DNA of 36,473 nucleotides, from positions 1 through 36,473 of the IMG/VR virus record IMGVR_UViG_3300031523_000002, one strand, 5' to 3'. Position numbers and translations under genes: made by a program. The DNA is from a virus. A model generated the notes under the pieces. That model ran no database searches. It had not been told where the DNA came from and saw nothing but the letters and a program-made list of their open reading frames with translations. Shown in pieces: positions 16,492-25,797 of this stretch; within the stretch, counting starts at the first letter, position 1, and every line of letters starts with the position of its first letter.

Positions 16492-17156
16492 TGTTGGGTG
16501 GCCTAGCCCTTGGCGCAGTCGGTAATGCGATCAAGAGCGGCGGCGAGAAAAGAGCAGCACAACGTCAAGCGGATTCAATTCAAAACGCATCTGATCAATC
16601 AGCAGCTACACAGCAGCAGATGTATGAGCAAGGCCAACAAGCCACGCAGCCATACGCTCAGGCAGGCACCGAGGCGCTTAGCCAGATGCAAGGTTTGACG
16701 ACCCCTGAAGGTCAGGCAGACTTTTACAATCAATACACGCAAGGACCGCAATACCAGCAAATGCAGCAGCAGGCCGAACAGTCTACTTTGCGCAATGCTT
16801 CAGCAACCGGTGGATTGCGAACAGGTCAGTCTAACGTAGCTCTAGCCTCCATAGCCCCACAGTTGATGAACAACGCCTACAGCCAGCAGATGCAAGGGTT
16901 GCAGGGTTTGGCCTCGCAGGGAGCCGGTATAGCCGGTCAGGCTGCCGGCCTAGCTACTAACGTTGGCACCAATGTTGGCGGCACTCAGTACCAAGGCGGA
17001 GTGAATGCGTCAGCACCGCAATACCAAGCTAATACAGCAACCTCTAATATGCTTGGCAACACTATGGGTCAGCTCGGGGGCTTTGCTCTAAATCAGGGAG
17101 TTAACATGATGGCACCCACTAAAGACCTTTCTACAAACGGATATGGGCCACGATAA
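16476..17156 (+). CDS. DNA ejection (internal) protein, P22 gp7-like, 226 aa
   Basis: The first of three ejection proteins packaged with the DNA and released on infection. Length matches P22 gp7 (229 aa). An N-terminal hydrophobic/Gly segment (LGGLALGAVGNAI) is followed by Gln/Ala-rich helix (QQQMYEQGQQATQPYAQAG) and a family-like middle: NASATGGLRTGQSNVALAS, then NNAYSQQMQGLQGLASQG. The C-terminus is Gly/Asn-rich. It overlaps the next gene by one base. Confidence 0.8.
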   Translation: MGIEVMLGGLALGAVGNAIKSGGEKRAAQRQADSIQNASDQSAATQQQMYEQGQQATQPYAQAGTEALSQMQGLTTPEGQADFYNQYTQGPQYQQMQQQAEQSTLRNASATGGLRTGQSNVALASIAPQLMNNAYSQQMQGLQGLASQGAGIAGQAAGLATNVGTNVGGTQYQGGVNASAPQYQANTATSNMLGNTMGQLGGFALNQGVNMMAPTKDLSTNGYGPR

Positions 17157-18421
17157 TGACTACACAAAACCCTTTAGATCGAACCCTAGGCTTTGCCCAA
17201 GGTTTGTCAGGCTTGCAAAGTCAGGCCCAGGCACGAGCAGGCGAAGAGCAACGCCAAGGCATGCTGCAGCAAGAGCAAGAGCAAGTCATGCAGCAGCGTC
17301 AAGGCGCGGCACAGGCCAATCAAGATATGCAAGGCTTGGCTGCGCAATACGCAGAAACTGGCGACCCGGCAGTCATGCGTCAGATCATTATGACCAATCC
17401 GGACTTTGCCCAGAAAATTCAAACCCAGCTAGGCGTTGTTGATGAGTCAACCAAAGCGGCTGCGCTTAACGAGGCTTCGACGTTTAAGCGAATGCTTGAA
17501 ACCGATCCGGCAGCGGCCAATCAATACTACCAGGCCAATCTTGCGGGCAGCCCTACATGGGCCGGACTTGCTGATAACCTGGCTGGCGGTGACATTGAGG
17601 GTGCTATTAACGAGATCGGCTATGCAACTACTGCACTGGGTGGTCAGGAAGCTTATGATCAGGTGTTTGGTGGTGGCGGCGGCATTCCTATGGAAAACCA
17701 GCCATCATCCGTGCAAGAATACAACTTTTATTCAAACTTGCCGCTTGAACAGCAGAAACAATATCTAAACATGAAGCGATCTAGTCAGATGTTTGCGCAG
17801 GGTGACGTTCAAATGGGAGTTGACCCAACTAACCCAGGATTGGCCACGCCAATAGTAGAGCCGGGTGCTGCACCAGCAACCCAGCCAGACGTACAGCAGG
17901 CATTAACTGAGCAATCAGCACTCAAAGTAGCCACTGAGGACGCTGCAAAGCAGGCAATCGGAGCCTCTAAAGAGGCATTTGACCAACTAGTGCCGATTAA
18001 GAAAAACATAAGTAATCTTGATGAGGCTATTCGACTGGTTGATGAAGAAGGTGCTAACACTGGTGCTATAGCCTCCAAGCTTCCAAGCTTAATGCAAAGC
18101 TCTATCGCTCTTGACAACGTGCAGCGCAGAATGGGATTGGATGTTATCTCTAGCGTTACATTTGGAGCACTATCAGCAGGCGAACTAACGCTAGCCTTGG
18201 CAACAGCGTTGCCGACTGGATTAGACGGGCCAGAGCTAACTAAGTGGCTTAAATCCAGAAAAGCGTCACAAACCAAAATGGCTAACTATCTCGAGAAAGC
18301 CGCTACATACCTTGGCACCCCAGGAAATACCGTGGCCAGCTTTATGACAGAAAAAAACACAGGGGCAGATTTTACTAAGGCTGAAACCCTGCAAGAGCTT
18401 GATGATTGGGTGAATCAATAA
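17156..18421 (+). CDS. DNA ejection protein, P22 gp20-like, 421 aa
   Basis: Second ejection protein by position; P22 gp20 is 471 aa. Residues 1-70 are a long Gln-rich helix (EQRQGMLQQEQEQVMQQRQG). A helical domain with DPAVMRQIIMTNPDFAQKIQ follows. A linker rich in Gly, Pro and Gln precedes a second helical domain (about 250-421). Such proteins help form the trans-periplasmic channel for DNA. Sequence similarity to gp20 itself is not obvious, so the name rests on order, composition and size. The stop overlaps the next ATG (TAATG). Confidence 0.72.
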   Translation: MTTQNPLDRTLGFAQGLSGLQSQAQARAGEEQRQGMLQQEQEQVMQQRQGAAQANQDMQGLAAQYAETGDPAVMRQIIMTNPDFAQKIQTQLGVVDESTKAAALNEASTFKRMLETDPAAANQYYQANLAGSPTWAGLADNLAGGDIEGAINEIGYATTALGGQEAYDQVFGGGGGIPMENQPSSVQEYNFYSNLPLEQQKQYLNMKRSSQMFAQGDVQMGVDPTNPGLATPIVEPGAAPATQPDVQQALTEQSALKVATEDAAKQAIGASKEAFDQLVPIKKNISNLDEAIRLVDEEGANTGAIASKLPSLMQSSIALDNVQRRMGLDVISSVTFGALSAGELTLALATALPTGLDGPELTKWLKSRKASQTKMANYLEKAATYLGTPGNTVASFMTEKNTGADFTKAETLQELDDWVNQ

Positions 18422-20580
18422 TGGCTACTGAGCAAGAGTTCATTGACAAAGTTAAGGCTAAGCTGGCATCTGAATCTATAACGCTAAATGAGGCTAAGGC
18501 GGCTATCACTAAATACCGCGAGCTGTCGGCTAATAACACACTAGGAACTGCGCAGGTAGTTCCACCAGCTCCCAAGCAAGAATCTGGATTTGGTGAAAAG
18601 CTTATTGGTGGCGCTGAAACGGCGCTGTCAGTTGGTACGTCTGCCCTGGCGCTTCCCTTGTCTGGCTTAGCTGGTATTGCGGCATCCCCTTGGGGTAATG
18701 ATGCGGCCAGCTCTGTCGTTAAGAATGTCCAAGAGGGCATGACATACCAGCCCAAAACAGAATCAGGCCAAGGCCAGATGCAAGCTGTTGGCGGTGCCAT
18801 TGGCGCTGCTACTGACGTATTTAATCAGGCGGCCGGGCGAAGTGCTGGCGCGCTAGTTAGCGCAATTCCTGGTGATATAGCTTACAAGGGGCCGCAAGTT
18901 CAAGAGCTTATTGCAGAGCAGGGGTTGACTGGCGCTATGGGTGAGGCTGGCTTTGCTGTTGGTGGGCCAATAGGTGGTGCCATTGCTTCTGCATTACCTG
19001 AGGCTATCGCGCAGATCGTTGCTTTTAAAGGAACTAAGGCCGCCAAGATTACCAAGATTAAGCAAGAGGTTGAAAAGTCAGGGGCTGATGCGCTACTAAC
19101 ACCAGAGGCTAGGGATGCGTTAACAACAAGCGGTTTTAGTGCTGCTGAAATTGATTCAATAATAGAGTTGGATCCGGGTCAGCTTGCTAGGCTTGAAAGA
19201 TTTAAGCGGCTAGATATACAGCCAACCCGTGGCGATGTCACTATGCAAACTGCTCAGCGTAAAGCTGAACAACAGCTAATGGAGACGGCAGGCGGCGAGC
19301 CATCTTTGAAGATGCAAACGTTGCGAGGCCAGCAGACGCAATCAGTCGTTAAAAGCCTAGATGATATTATTGACAGTACTGGCCTGCCTGACCTACTCGG
19401 TGAAAGCATTAAAAGCGCAGTAAGAAGCCGTAAAAAGTTCGTGAAGTCCGAGGCTCAGGCGGCATACAAGGCTTTAGCTGACTCTCAGGCAGAGACTGGC
19501 GGAATCCCATTGCTTATGGGCGACTTTAAGCTAATTGATGGTATGCCGACAGAGAAAGAGCTTCGGGTAATTAGCAAGCTTAATAAAACCGAATATGACG
19601 CATTGCAAGACTCGTTAGCAGAGGTCGGACTATCTAACGACGAGGCGGCACTAAAGCGATTGACGGCTGAAGGATTAGTACCTGAGCAAATAAGCTTAGA
19701 AAACTTTGAGGTATTACGCCAATCACTAGGCCGTATTAAGCAAGCCGATCAAACAGGAAATATGGGCAGAGTGATAGGCCCAATCATGGAAGAGCTTGAT
19801 AGGCAGGTAGACTTTGCGACTGGCGCGCTAACACACAGCTCTAGCCTCGATGTAGCGTATGCAGCCAAGGAGGCGCGACGAAGCTGGAGGGCATACAAAA
19901 CCGAGTTTGATCCCAATACTATCGCGGCAAAGATGATCCAAAACAAGCCGAAATCAGTTATCCCATTCATTGAAGATAGCCAGGCTTATGGTAAAATATC
20001 AGCAAAGAGCGTGCCCATTGAGCAGGTTGATCGGCTGCTGCAAACCCTAACCAATCAAGGCGCTAAGGGTAATCGAGCCATTGCTAACCTACAGTCCAAT
20101 ATGGTTACCGACCTACTTGACTCGCTTGTGACTGGTTATTCAAACAAGATTGGCGATGTGCCCGTGATGTCTGGGGCTAACTTTAGCAAGAAATTCAACG
20201 ACCCTAACTTTCAAGATAAGATGAAATTGGTATTTGAAAACAACCCTAGAGTTTTATCCCAGTTGCAAGACGTTGAGTTAGCTGTCCGAGACCTAACGCC
20301 CGGTAAGCTGGAAATCGTGAAAGGGTCAGGTAGTGTTATACTTGACGTTATGAATTCAATCGGGGTTGTAAAGGTATTTGGCGCAATACCTGGCGGCGGC
20401 CTTATAATGGAGCAGCTTAGAGATTTAAGCGCAAGATCGAAAAACAGAACAGCATTTAAACGGGCTATTGATGCCCGGCCGGAAATAAAAAGCGCAGTTA
20501 CATCAATCAATCGAGACTATCCAGGATTGGCGGCGGCGCTTGGGATAGGCTATATCGCATCTGAGGATGAAAACCAATGA
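18421..20580 (+). CDS. DNA ejection protein, P22 gp16-like, 719 aa
   Basis: Third and largest ejection protein (P22 gp16: 609 aa). The ATG at 18421 lies in a TAATG overlap and is preferred to an upstream TTG. The N-terminus (EQEFIDKVKAKLASESITLNEA) is followed by a long Gly/Ala-rich amphipathic region (about 60-210) with possible membrane-active helices such as ALALPLSGLAGIAAS and GFAVGGPIGGAIASAL. The rest is charged helix, ending in another hydrophobic stretch near 640-665. No lysozyme or transglycosylase motif was found. It overlaps the tailspike adaptor gene by four bases. Confidence 0.75.
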   Translation: MATEQEFIDKVKAKLASESITLNEAKAAITKYRELSANNTLGTAQVVPPAPKQESGFGEKLIGGAETALSVGTSALALPLSGLAGIAASPWGNDAASSVVKNVQEGMTYQPKTESGQGQMQAVGGAIGAATDVFNQAAGRSAGALVSAIPGDIAYKGPQVQELIAEQGLTGAMGEAGFAVGGPIGGAIASALPEAIAQIVAFKGTKAAKITKIKQEVEKSGADALLTPEARDALTTSGFSAAEIDSIIELDPGQLARLERFKRLDIQPTRGDVTMQTAQRKAEQQLMETAGGEPSLKMQTLRGQQTQSVVKSLDDIIDSTGLPDLLGESIKSAVRSRKKFVKSEAQAAYKALADSQAETGGIPLLMGDFKLIDGMPTEKELRVISKLNKTEYDALQDSLAEVGLSNDEAALKRLTAEGLVPEQISLENFEVLRQSLGRIKQADQTGNMGRVIGPIMEELDRQVDFATGALTHSSSLDVAYAAKEARRSWRAYKTEFDPNTIAAKMIQNKPKSVIPFIEDSQAYGKISAKSVPIEQVDRLLQTLTNQGAKGNRAIANLQSNMVTDLLDSLVTGYSNKIGDVPVMSGANFSKKFNDPNFQDKMKLVFENNPRVLSQLQDVELAVRDLTPGKLEIVKGSGSVILDVMNSIGVVKVFGAIPGGGLIMEQLRDLSARSKNRTAFKRAIDARPEIKSAVTSINRDYPGLAAALGIGYIASEDENQ

Positions 20581-21761
20581 GCACAGTAAACAAGAACCAG
20601 CCTAACTTCTTCGGTAATGATGGCCTGCCGCTAAAGAGTGGCTTTATCTATATTGGCCAGGTCGGCCAGGACGCGCAGACGTTCCCTAAGACTGTAACGT
20701 TCACCGATTCAGCGGGTGGCAACTTCACGGCAGCGCAGCCATTGCGCACGAACTCTGATGGCCAGATTACCTACAACGGCAAAGCAATTATTGCATCGGT
20801 CGATGGCAGCTATTCGATGTTGATACTTGACCAAAACTCTGTGCAGATCCGTGGCGGGTGGGTGCCTACGGTCACCGAAGCCAGTAGTGGCGGTTCGACT
20901 GACCTAGCCGCTTATCGCCGCTATAAATCAATCTTGAGCGATGTTAAGAAGGTTGACGTGGCAACAGGCCAAACCATTGGTAATATCGGAAGGCTGACAT
21001 CTAACGACTCCCTGGGTGAGTCTTGGATCGCAGCCTCTGCAACCGGATCGCCTGCTGATGATGTAGATATAATTGATTTTGATAACGGCCTCCAGGGGTT
21101 GAGGATTAAGAATTACACAAAGCCAACTAATAATGGGTCAGATTTTACCAATCTACCTTCTCTTAGAGCGAATATAAGCGTTTACTCGAAAGCCGAATCC
21201 GATTCTGCATTTATAGAAGACGGAACCGGAGCCGTATCAAATGCCAACTTAGCGACTGACTCTGTTAGCACTATCAAGATGCAGGACGATAGCATAACTG
21301 GTGATAAGCTGGACGATACCGGATCAGCCGAAAAGATGGGCTTATTATTAACCGCCGGGACAATAGCATCTCTTTCTGTAACAGATGCTTTTGTTGGCTC
21401 CACGGTCTCATACGATGCCTATTCTTATCTGATTGGCGGTGATAGGACGCTAAATGGAAACTACAGCTTTATAGCGTTTGGTGCCGGCACGATAACTATT
21501 GATTTTGATTATCGAACCTCAAACGGCGGCACCACTGCCAATTTCAGGATACTAAAAAACGGATCTCAAGTTGATGCGGTATCAACAACAAGCGCATCAT
21601 TCACAACAAGATCATTCAACTTGGCCGGATTACTGCCTGGCGACTGCATAACCATTCAAGGAAAAGAGGACGGTGGCCTCGCCAACGATGGCATATTCAC
21701 AAACATATACGCAAAAGCAAATAAACTATTCATCTGCAAAGACCTGACGGGTATCTTCTAA
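20577..21761 (+). CDS. Tailspike head-binding protein (P22 gp9 N-domain type), 394 aa
   Basis: Residues 1-105 match the P22 tailspike head-binding domain: FFGNDGLPLKSGFIYIGQ, AQPLRTNSDGQITYNGKA, VDGSYSMLILDQNS. In P22 this domain docks the spike on the tail machine. It is not followed by a 550-residue beta-helix. The middle (about 200-260) has short DSVSTIKMQDDSITGDKL fibre repeats, and the C-terminal 130 residues form a beta-sandwich-like domain. It therefore probably acts as an adaptor that anchors other spikes, such as the 985-residue product of the next gene, which starts one base inside its stop. Confidence 0.82.
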   Translation: MSTVNKNQPNFFGNDGLPLKSGFIYIGQVGQDAQTFPKTVTFTDSAGGNFTAAQPLRTNSDGQITYNGKAIIASVDGSYSMLILDQNSVQIRGGWVPTVTEASSGGSTDLAAYRRYKSILSDVKKVDVATGQTIGNIGRLTSNDSLGESWIAASATGSPADDVDIIDFDNGLQGLRIKNYTKPTNNGSDFTNLPSLRANISVYSKAESDSAFIEDGTGAVSNANLATDSVSTIKMQDDSITGDKLDDTGSAEKMGLLLTAGTIASLSVTDAFVGSTVSYDAYSYLIGGDRTLNGNYSFIAFGAGTITIDFDYRTSNGGTTANFRILKNGSQVDAVSTTSASFTTRSFNLAGLLPGDCITIQGKEDGGLANDGIFTNIYAKANKLFICKDLTGIF

Positions 21762-24718
21762 TGGCTAAACTATCAAAATATCCAACAGCGGCAACTTTTA
21801 AAACCACGCAGAAATTCCTTGCCACCAACCCTAGTACGTCCGAGGCTTTATTGGTTCGAGGCAGTGATATTGTTAATGGCTTTGCCCTGTCTCAGGTTTA
21901 TGCTGACCTAATAACAGATCTTAACCAGCGAGTTGAGTATATCCGAACGACTAACCTAGCCGTGCAAGCTGACCTAGCTGTTGGCCGGGTAATCATCACA
22001 ACGGGCGTTAGCGTCGAGAATGACGGCCTTGGCGGTCACTACGTTGTGGTAATAGCTGGCACTACCGATTCAATCCCAATGGATAACGGCAATGCTCTGC
22101 TGCTGCTTGAGGCTATTGCACAGACAGTGCAGTACATCGACTCAGTAGCCAGCCTATCCGGCTTTGTTGGTAGTGTTGATGGGCAGCAGATTAGCGTCGG
22201 CGAGTATAATGCAAGTTCTAACGTGGGTAATTTTGGCGCTAAGTGGCGGGCTGATTTAGCTCGAACTGTGCATAATGGCTTTCAATACCACAGCCCAAGT
22301 CGAAATTTAACGACCGAAGGCTTAACCGCTTATTTGGTGGATAGTGCAGATGCTGTTTTGGGAGTTTGGGAGAATACAGATTCCGTATTAACACCGCAAA
22401 TGGGGGGAGCGTTCGCTAATGACGTGGCAGATGATACGGCTGCATTGCAGAATAGTATAGATTTGACGCCAGTGGGGCAAATTTTAGACCTACAGGGTTT
22501 ATCTTACCAATCTTTAGGCTTGGTAATATCAAGTAAGATAATTCTAATAAATGGCAAAATTAGCAACATTGATGCGACCACAACGTCAGTCATTACTATA
22601 ACGGCAGCAGCGTCAGGAACTAAGCTAAAAAACATAAAAACCTTTATTGATACGTCCTTAACTACCGCAACAGATGCGTCAGGTATTTTTATTAATGGTG
22701 CTGACGATATAGAGCTAACTGAGTGTGAAGCTGACGGCGCAATAGCTGACGGTGGTCTTCATGGCGGTATTTATGCGCAGGGCGGGAATAATTTTAAAGC
22801 TGTTGACTGTGTTTCTAGGAACTCATTGAAAGAGGGAGTTATCACAAGGAACACAAACAACGTAACATTTGTTCGGTGTTCAGGATATGACAACGGGCTG
22901 TCAGGTGTGGGAACATCTGAAGGGCTTAATTTATTAGCTGTTGACTGCTATGGTGAAAATTCTGGCGCTTCCGGTGTTACGTTTAACTCACAAAACATGC
23001 GGATAATCAGGCCAAAAACTAAAAACAACACGTCACAGAATGGCATAACTCTTGGCCATGATTTAGATAATCAAGATTGTGGTGACGTTTATATAGAAGA
23101 CCCCGAGGTAATCGGCGCTCCTGCCATTGGATTGTTTGCTGTGTTTGCATATAATTTTACAATGATTGGGGGCAAGTTTATTAACGGTGGCGACACTGCC
23201 GTAAAAATAACAACCAAGGCGTTTGTCGAGGGATCAATTTCTATTTCTGGCGGGTTAATAATTGACGGAATAGCTAATGGTGCCAGTGCATGGTCTGGCA
23301 CTAATGATAAACTGAGAACAAATATTGTGGTGCCTACTGTGTTAAACGGCTGGGCATATCAATGTATAGAGTCGGGAACCACATCAGGAAGCGAGCCAGC
23401 GTGGCCTACAACTCAGGATGCAACTGTTATTGATGGGACTGTAACTTGGCAGGCATATCAGTTAATAGAACCAGCCACCACTGTCTGGCTAGCTTCTACA
23501 GCCTATGCGCTAGGCGACAGGATATTTTCATCAGACTTTAATGGGTACGCTTTTGACTGCACCTCCGCAGGAACAACTGGAGCAACTGAGCCGCTTTGGG
23601 ATAAGACACTTAGTGCTGTCAATAACGACAATTCAGTCGCTTGGACAACAACAAAACTATTGGGTGCTAATGGAATCGAGGTTACATCTGGCGGGTCAGC
23701 AAACTTTTTTGATATTAATATAAGCGGGTATGACATAAAAAATATCGCAGGAACTGCAATAGGAATTACATGCGACAGAAGCGCAAAAGTAACAAACGGA
23801 TACCTTGCTAACGTAGGTCGAGGGATGAGGGTCAATGGGTCTTTTGCAGATAAGGCCGGCAATACAGTGGCAACTTTTTTTGATGGTGATGTAAATACTA
23901 CAACAAATAGAATTACAGTTACTAGTCACCCATTTACCAATGCAGAGGCAGTGAATGTAACATCTTATGGCAAGGTGCCAGGGGGTATATCTGGAAATAC
24001 TGCCGAGTTTTATTACATTAAAAGCATTGACTCGAATACAGTTGAGCTATATTCAGATGTTGGTCTGACAACTATTGTAAACCTGACATCAGCAACGGGC
24101 GGGGGTCAACACTACATTGGTACGGCTGACGTGCGAATAGGAACTTTACGAGAATTGACAGTTAACGATGTTTCATTTAGAGACATAAAAAGAAGCTCGA
24201 TTTATGTTGGTAACATTGCGAAGGCCAACATCAGCGCCAGCTTTAGTGATGTAAGCACTGACGGTGCCGGAGACCCTGTTATCGACCAGTTTGGATCTTC
24301 AGGAGGTCAGGCAATAATTAACTTACCAATGGCAAGCCCATTAACTGTGAATAATACAAATACCCGAAATATTGATGCCACATCAAGTTTTGTTAATGCG
24401 CCTAAAAATTATTTTGATACAACCACAAAGGAATTTCATTATAACTTTAACAACCATGAATCGTTAGCGATTAACCAATGGTTTACTTATGATGATGTTG
24501 GTACATCTAAGTACCAGGTTTTTTATCAGGGGGTCAGGTATTCAGCAACAGCAACAGAGCTAGGAGATATTACAGCAATCATAAATACGTCAGATATAAA
24601 AGATTTTGACTTTCCCGTTTACGATTCAACAGTTAAGGCCAGACTAAATGCCGACGGCAATCTTGATAATAACGTATGGAGGACAGCGGATGGCCCAACA
24701 GCCTACACACCAACATAA
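21761..24718 (+). CDS. Tailspike with pectate-lyase-like beta-helix, 985 aa
   Basis: The N-terminal 180 residues are an attachment region (TSEALLVRGSDIVNGFALSQ, then SVDGQQISVGEYN). The beta-helix begins near residue 214 at the usual GAFANDVADDTAALQNSI motif and continues with many short strands (GIYAQGGNNFKAVDCVSRNS, NVTFVRCSGYDNG). Two tandem Trp/Cys modules resembling carbohydrate-binding units interrupt the helix at about 519-568 (GWAYQCIESGTTSGSEPAWP) and 573-634 (STAYALGDRIF, FDCTSAGTTGATEPLWD). A C-terminal beta domain ends the protein. The likely role is recognition and cleavage of host surface polysaccharide; catalytic residues were not identified. Confidence 0.8.
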   Translation: MAKLSKYPTAATFKTTQKFLATNPSTSEALLVRGSDIVNGFALSQVYADLITDLNQRVEYIRTTNLAVQADLAVGRVIITTGVSVENDGLGGHYVVVIAGTTDSIPMDNGNALLLLEAIAQTVQYIDSVASLSGFVGSVDGQQISVGEYNASSNVGNFGAKWRADLARTVHNGFQYHSPSRNLTTEGLTAYLVDSADAVLGVWENTDSVLTPQMGGAFANDVADDTAALQNSIDLTPVGQILDLQGLSYQSLGLVISSKIILINGKISNIDATTTSVITITAAASGTKLKNIKTFIDTSLTTATDASGIFINGADDIELTECEADGAIADGGLHGGIYAQGGNNFKAVDCVSRNSLKEGVITRNTNNVTFVRCSGYDNGLSGVGTSEGLNLLAVDCYGENSGASGVTFNSQNMRIIRPKTKNNTSQNGITLGHDLDNQDCGDVYIEDPEVIGAPAIGLFAVFAYNFTMIGGKFINGGDTAVKITTKAFVEGSISISGGLIIDGIANGASAWSGTNDKLRTNIVVPTVLNGWAYQCIESGTTSGSEPAWPTTQDATVIDGTVTWQAYQLIEPATTVWLASTAYALGDRIFSSDFNGYAFDCTSAGTTGATEPLWDKTLSAVNNDNSVAWTTTKLLGANGIEVTSGGSANFFDINISGYDIKNIAGTAIGITCDRSAKVTNGYLANVGRGMRVNGSFADKAGNTVATFFDGDVNTTTNRITVTSHPFTNAEAVNVTSYGKVPGGISGNTAEFYYIKSIDSNTVELYSDVGLTTIVNLTSATGGGQHYIGTADVRIGTLRELTVNDVSFRDIKRSSIYVGNIAKANISASFSDVSTDGAGDPVIDQFGSSGGQAIINLPMASPLTVNNTNTRNIDATSSFVNAPKNYFDTTTKEFHYNFNNHESLAINQWFTYDDVGTSKYQVFYQGVRYSATATELGDITAIINTSDIKDFDFPVYDSTVKARLNADGNLDNNVWRTADGPTAYTPT

Positions 24719-24724
24719 TGACAA

Positions 24725-24750
24725 TTTATCGCATAGTTTGGTAAAATCAA
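24725..24750 (+). promoter_or_regulatory. Putative promoter before the lysis cassette
   Basis: TTTATC, then GCATAGTTTGG, then TAAAAT (24742-24747), aligning with the motifs at 1815 and 5579 and carrying an extended -10 TGG. It lies in the 63-base gap between tailspike and lysis genes. Confidence 0.5.
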
Positions 24751-24781
24751 GTTAAATTTCACTTACTAACCGGCCCAATTT

Positions 24782-25123
24782 ATGAATGACTATAACCACA
24801 TTGCAGAGAAAATAGATAATCACATTGCGGGCCAGACTAAATCAAATGACCGAATAGAACTAGCCTTGGTGAAACTGGCAGATCAAATGGCGACGTTTAT
24901 GGGTTTCCAGATCAGGGCAGAAGAACGGCACGTTACCCAAGCCGAGTTTAAAACCGAGGCGAAAAAAAACATTGCTGACATCAATAAAGAAATAAAATCT
25001 ATAAGAGAGGATGAATTGAAACCATTGACTCTGCTAGTTCAGCGAAACACGATAGTAGCCAGCACAGCCATTGCAGTCTCTGGGCTGGTGGTTGGCGGCG
25101 CAATAACTTGGGTGGTAATGTAA
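24782..25123 (+). CDS. Coiled-coil protein with C-terminal membrane anchor, possible XhlA-type lysis factor, 113 aa
   Basis: Residues 1-85 are charged helix with heptad character (EIKSIREDELKPLTLLVQ). Residues about 88-112 form one strong transmembrane helix (IVASTAIAVSGLVVGGAITWVV) at the very C-terminus. This coiled-coil plus C-terminal TM plan resembles the XhlA/hemolysin-type accessory proteins near phage holins. It is first in the lysis cassette and its stop overlaps the endolysin start. The ribosome site is weak. The function is inferred from architecture and position. Confidence 0.6.
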   Translation: MNDYNHIAEKIDNHIAGQTKSNDRIELALVKLADQMATFMGFQIRAEERHVTQAEFKTEAKKNIADINKEIKSIREDELKPLTLLVQRNTIVASTAIAVSGLVVGGAITWVVM

Positions 25124-25578
25124 TGAGTTTGCTGAGAAATGAATGGCCTGAAATTTCAATTGAGTTTATGTCAGATGAGGTAATTGAACTAGCACAAGAG
25201 GTACGCGAAGTGACGGGCGTACCGATGGTTCCAAGCCCAATTTCAGAAGCGCACGTCAGGTTTTCGAATGACCGGAGCTTGCACTGTATTGGGTTAGTTG
25301 GCGGGGCACAATCACGCGCCACGGATCTATACTTAATAAATAATTTAGACGCCGCTTTATTTTGGATGAAAGCTCAATCTGTCTCAGAGCTTGGCGGTTT
25401 CGGTATCTATTTCGACACCCATCTGAGCAGCCAGAAACGAGTCATGGCGCATCTTGACACCAGGGCAGGGCGATTGCTTTGGTTGTGTCCTGACGAGCCT
25501 GCGCGGCGCTATGTGTACTATGACAATGACCCGGTGCTTTTCCTTAATCTATTAGCTAAGGAGTTTAGTAAATTATGA
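25123..25578 (+). CDS. Endolysin, M15-like zinc peptidase, 151 aa
   Basis: The start at ATG 25123 (TAATG overlap) is preferred to an upstream start. Sequence features recall Zn-dependent M15 peptidoglycan peptidases: SLH (H54), then RATDLY (D68), the SELGGFGIYFDTH segment and AHLDTR (H110), supplying an H/D/H zinc set. The first His and the Asp are 14 residues apart, longer than the HxxGxAxD spacing of typical M15 enzymes, so the fold may be a divergent branch. The C-terminus (RYVYYDNDPVLFLNLLAKEF) is aromatic. Its position between two membrane proteins supports a lysis role. Confidence 0.6.
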   Translation: MSLLRNEWPEISIEFMSDEVIELAQEVREVTGVPMVPSPISEAHVRFSNDRSLHCIGLVGGAQSRATDLYLINNLDAALFWMKAQSVSELGGFGIYFDTHLSSQKRVMAHLDTRAGRLLWLCPDEPARRYVYYDNDPVLFLNLLAKEFSKL

Positions 25579-25796
25579 TGGCACCCAAAAGACGAACGCG
25601 CCGCAGGATTGCTTATTTTACGATGGCATATATAGGTATGATATTAATAAGGGCGATGATTCCCTGGGAGCTTTCAGACAATGCGACCAGCGTGATAAAC
25701 ATAATGGGGCCAAGCCTTGTTGGCTTGATGCTTGGGTTTATTGGCGGCGAGGCTGTCAGTGATCATAGTGCCCGAAAACACAAGGCGGAGACTTAG
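25575..25796 (+). CDS. Holin candidate, 73 aa
   Basis: The protein starts in the ATGA overlap with the endolysin. A strongly basic N-terminus (KRRTRRR) precedes two hydrophobic segments, about 13-29 (AYFTMAYIGMILIRAMI) and 40-58 (VINIMGPSLVGLMLGFIGG), ending in a charged tail (SARKHKAET). Size, two TM helices and charged ends fit a class II holin. Alternatively it could be an antiholin-type partner of the 24782 product. No family match was recognised. Confidence 0.6.
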   Translation: MMAPKRRTRRRIAYFTMAYIGMILIRAMIPWELSDNATSVINIMGPSLVGLMLGFIGGEAVSDHSARKHKAET

Positions 25797-25797
25797 C

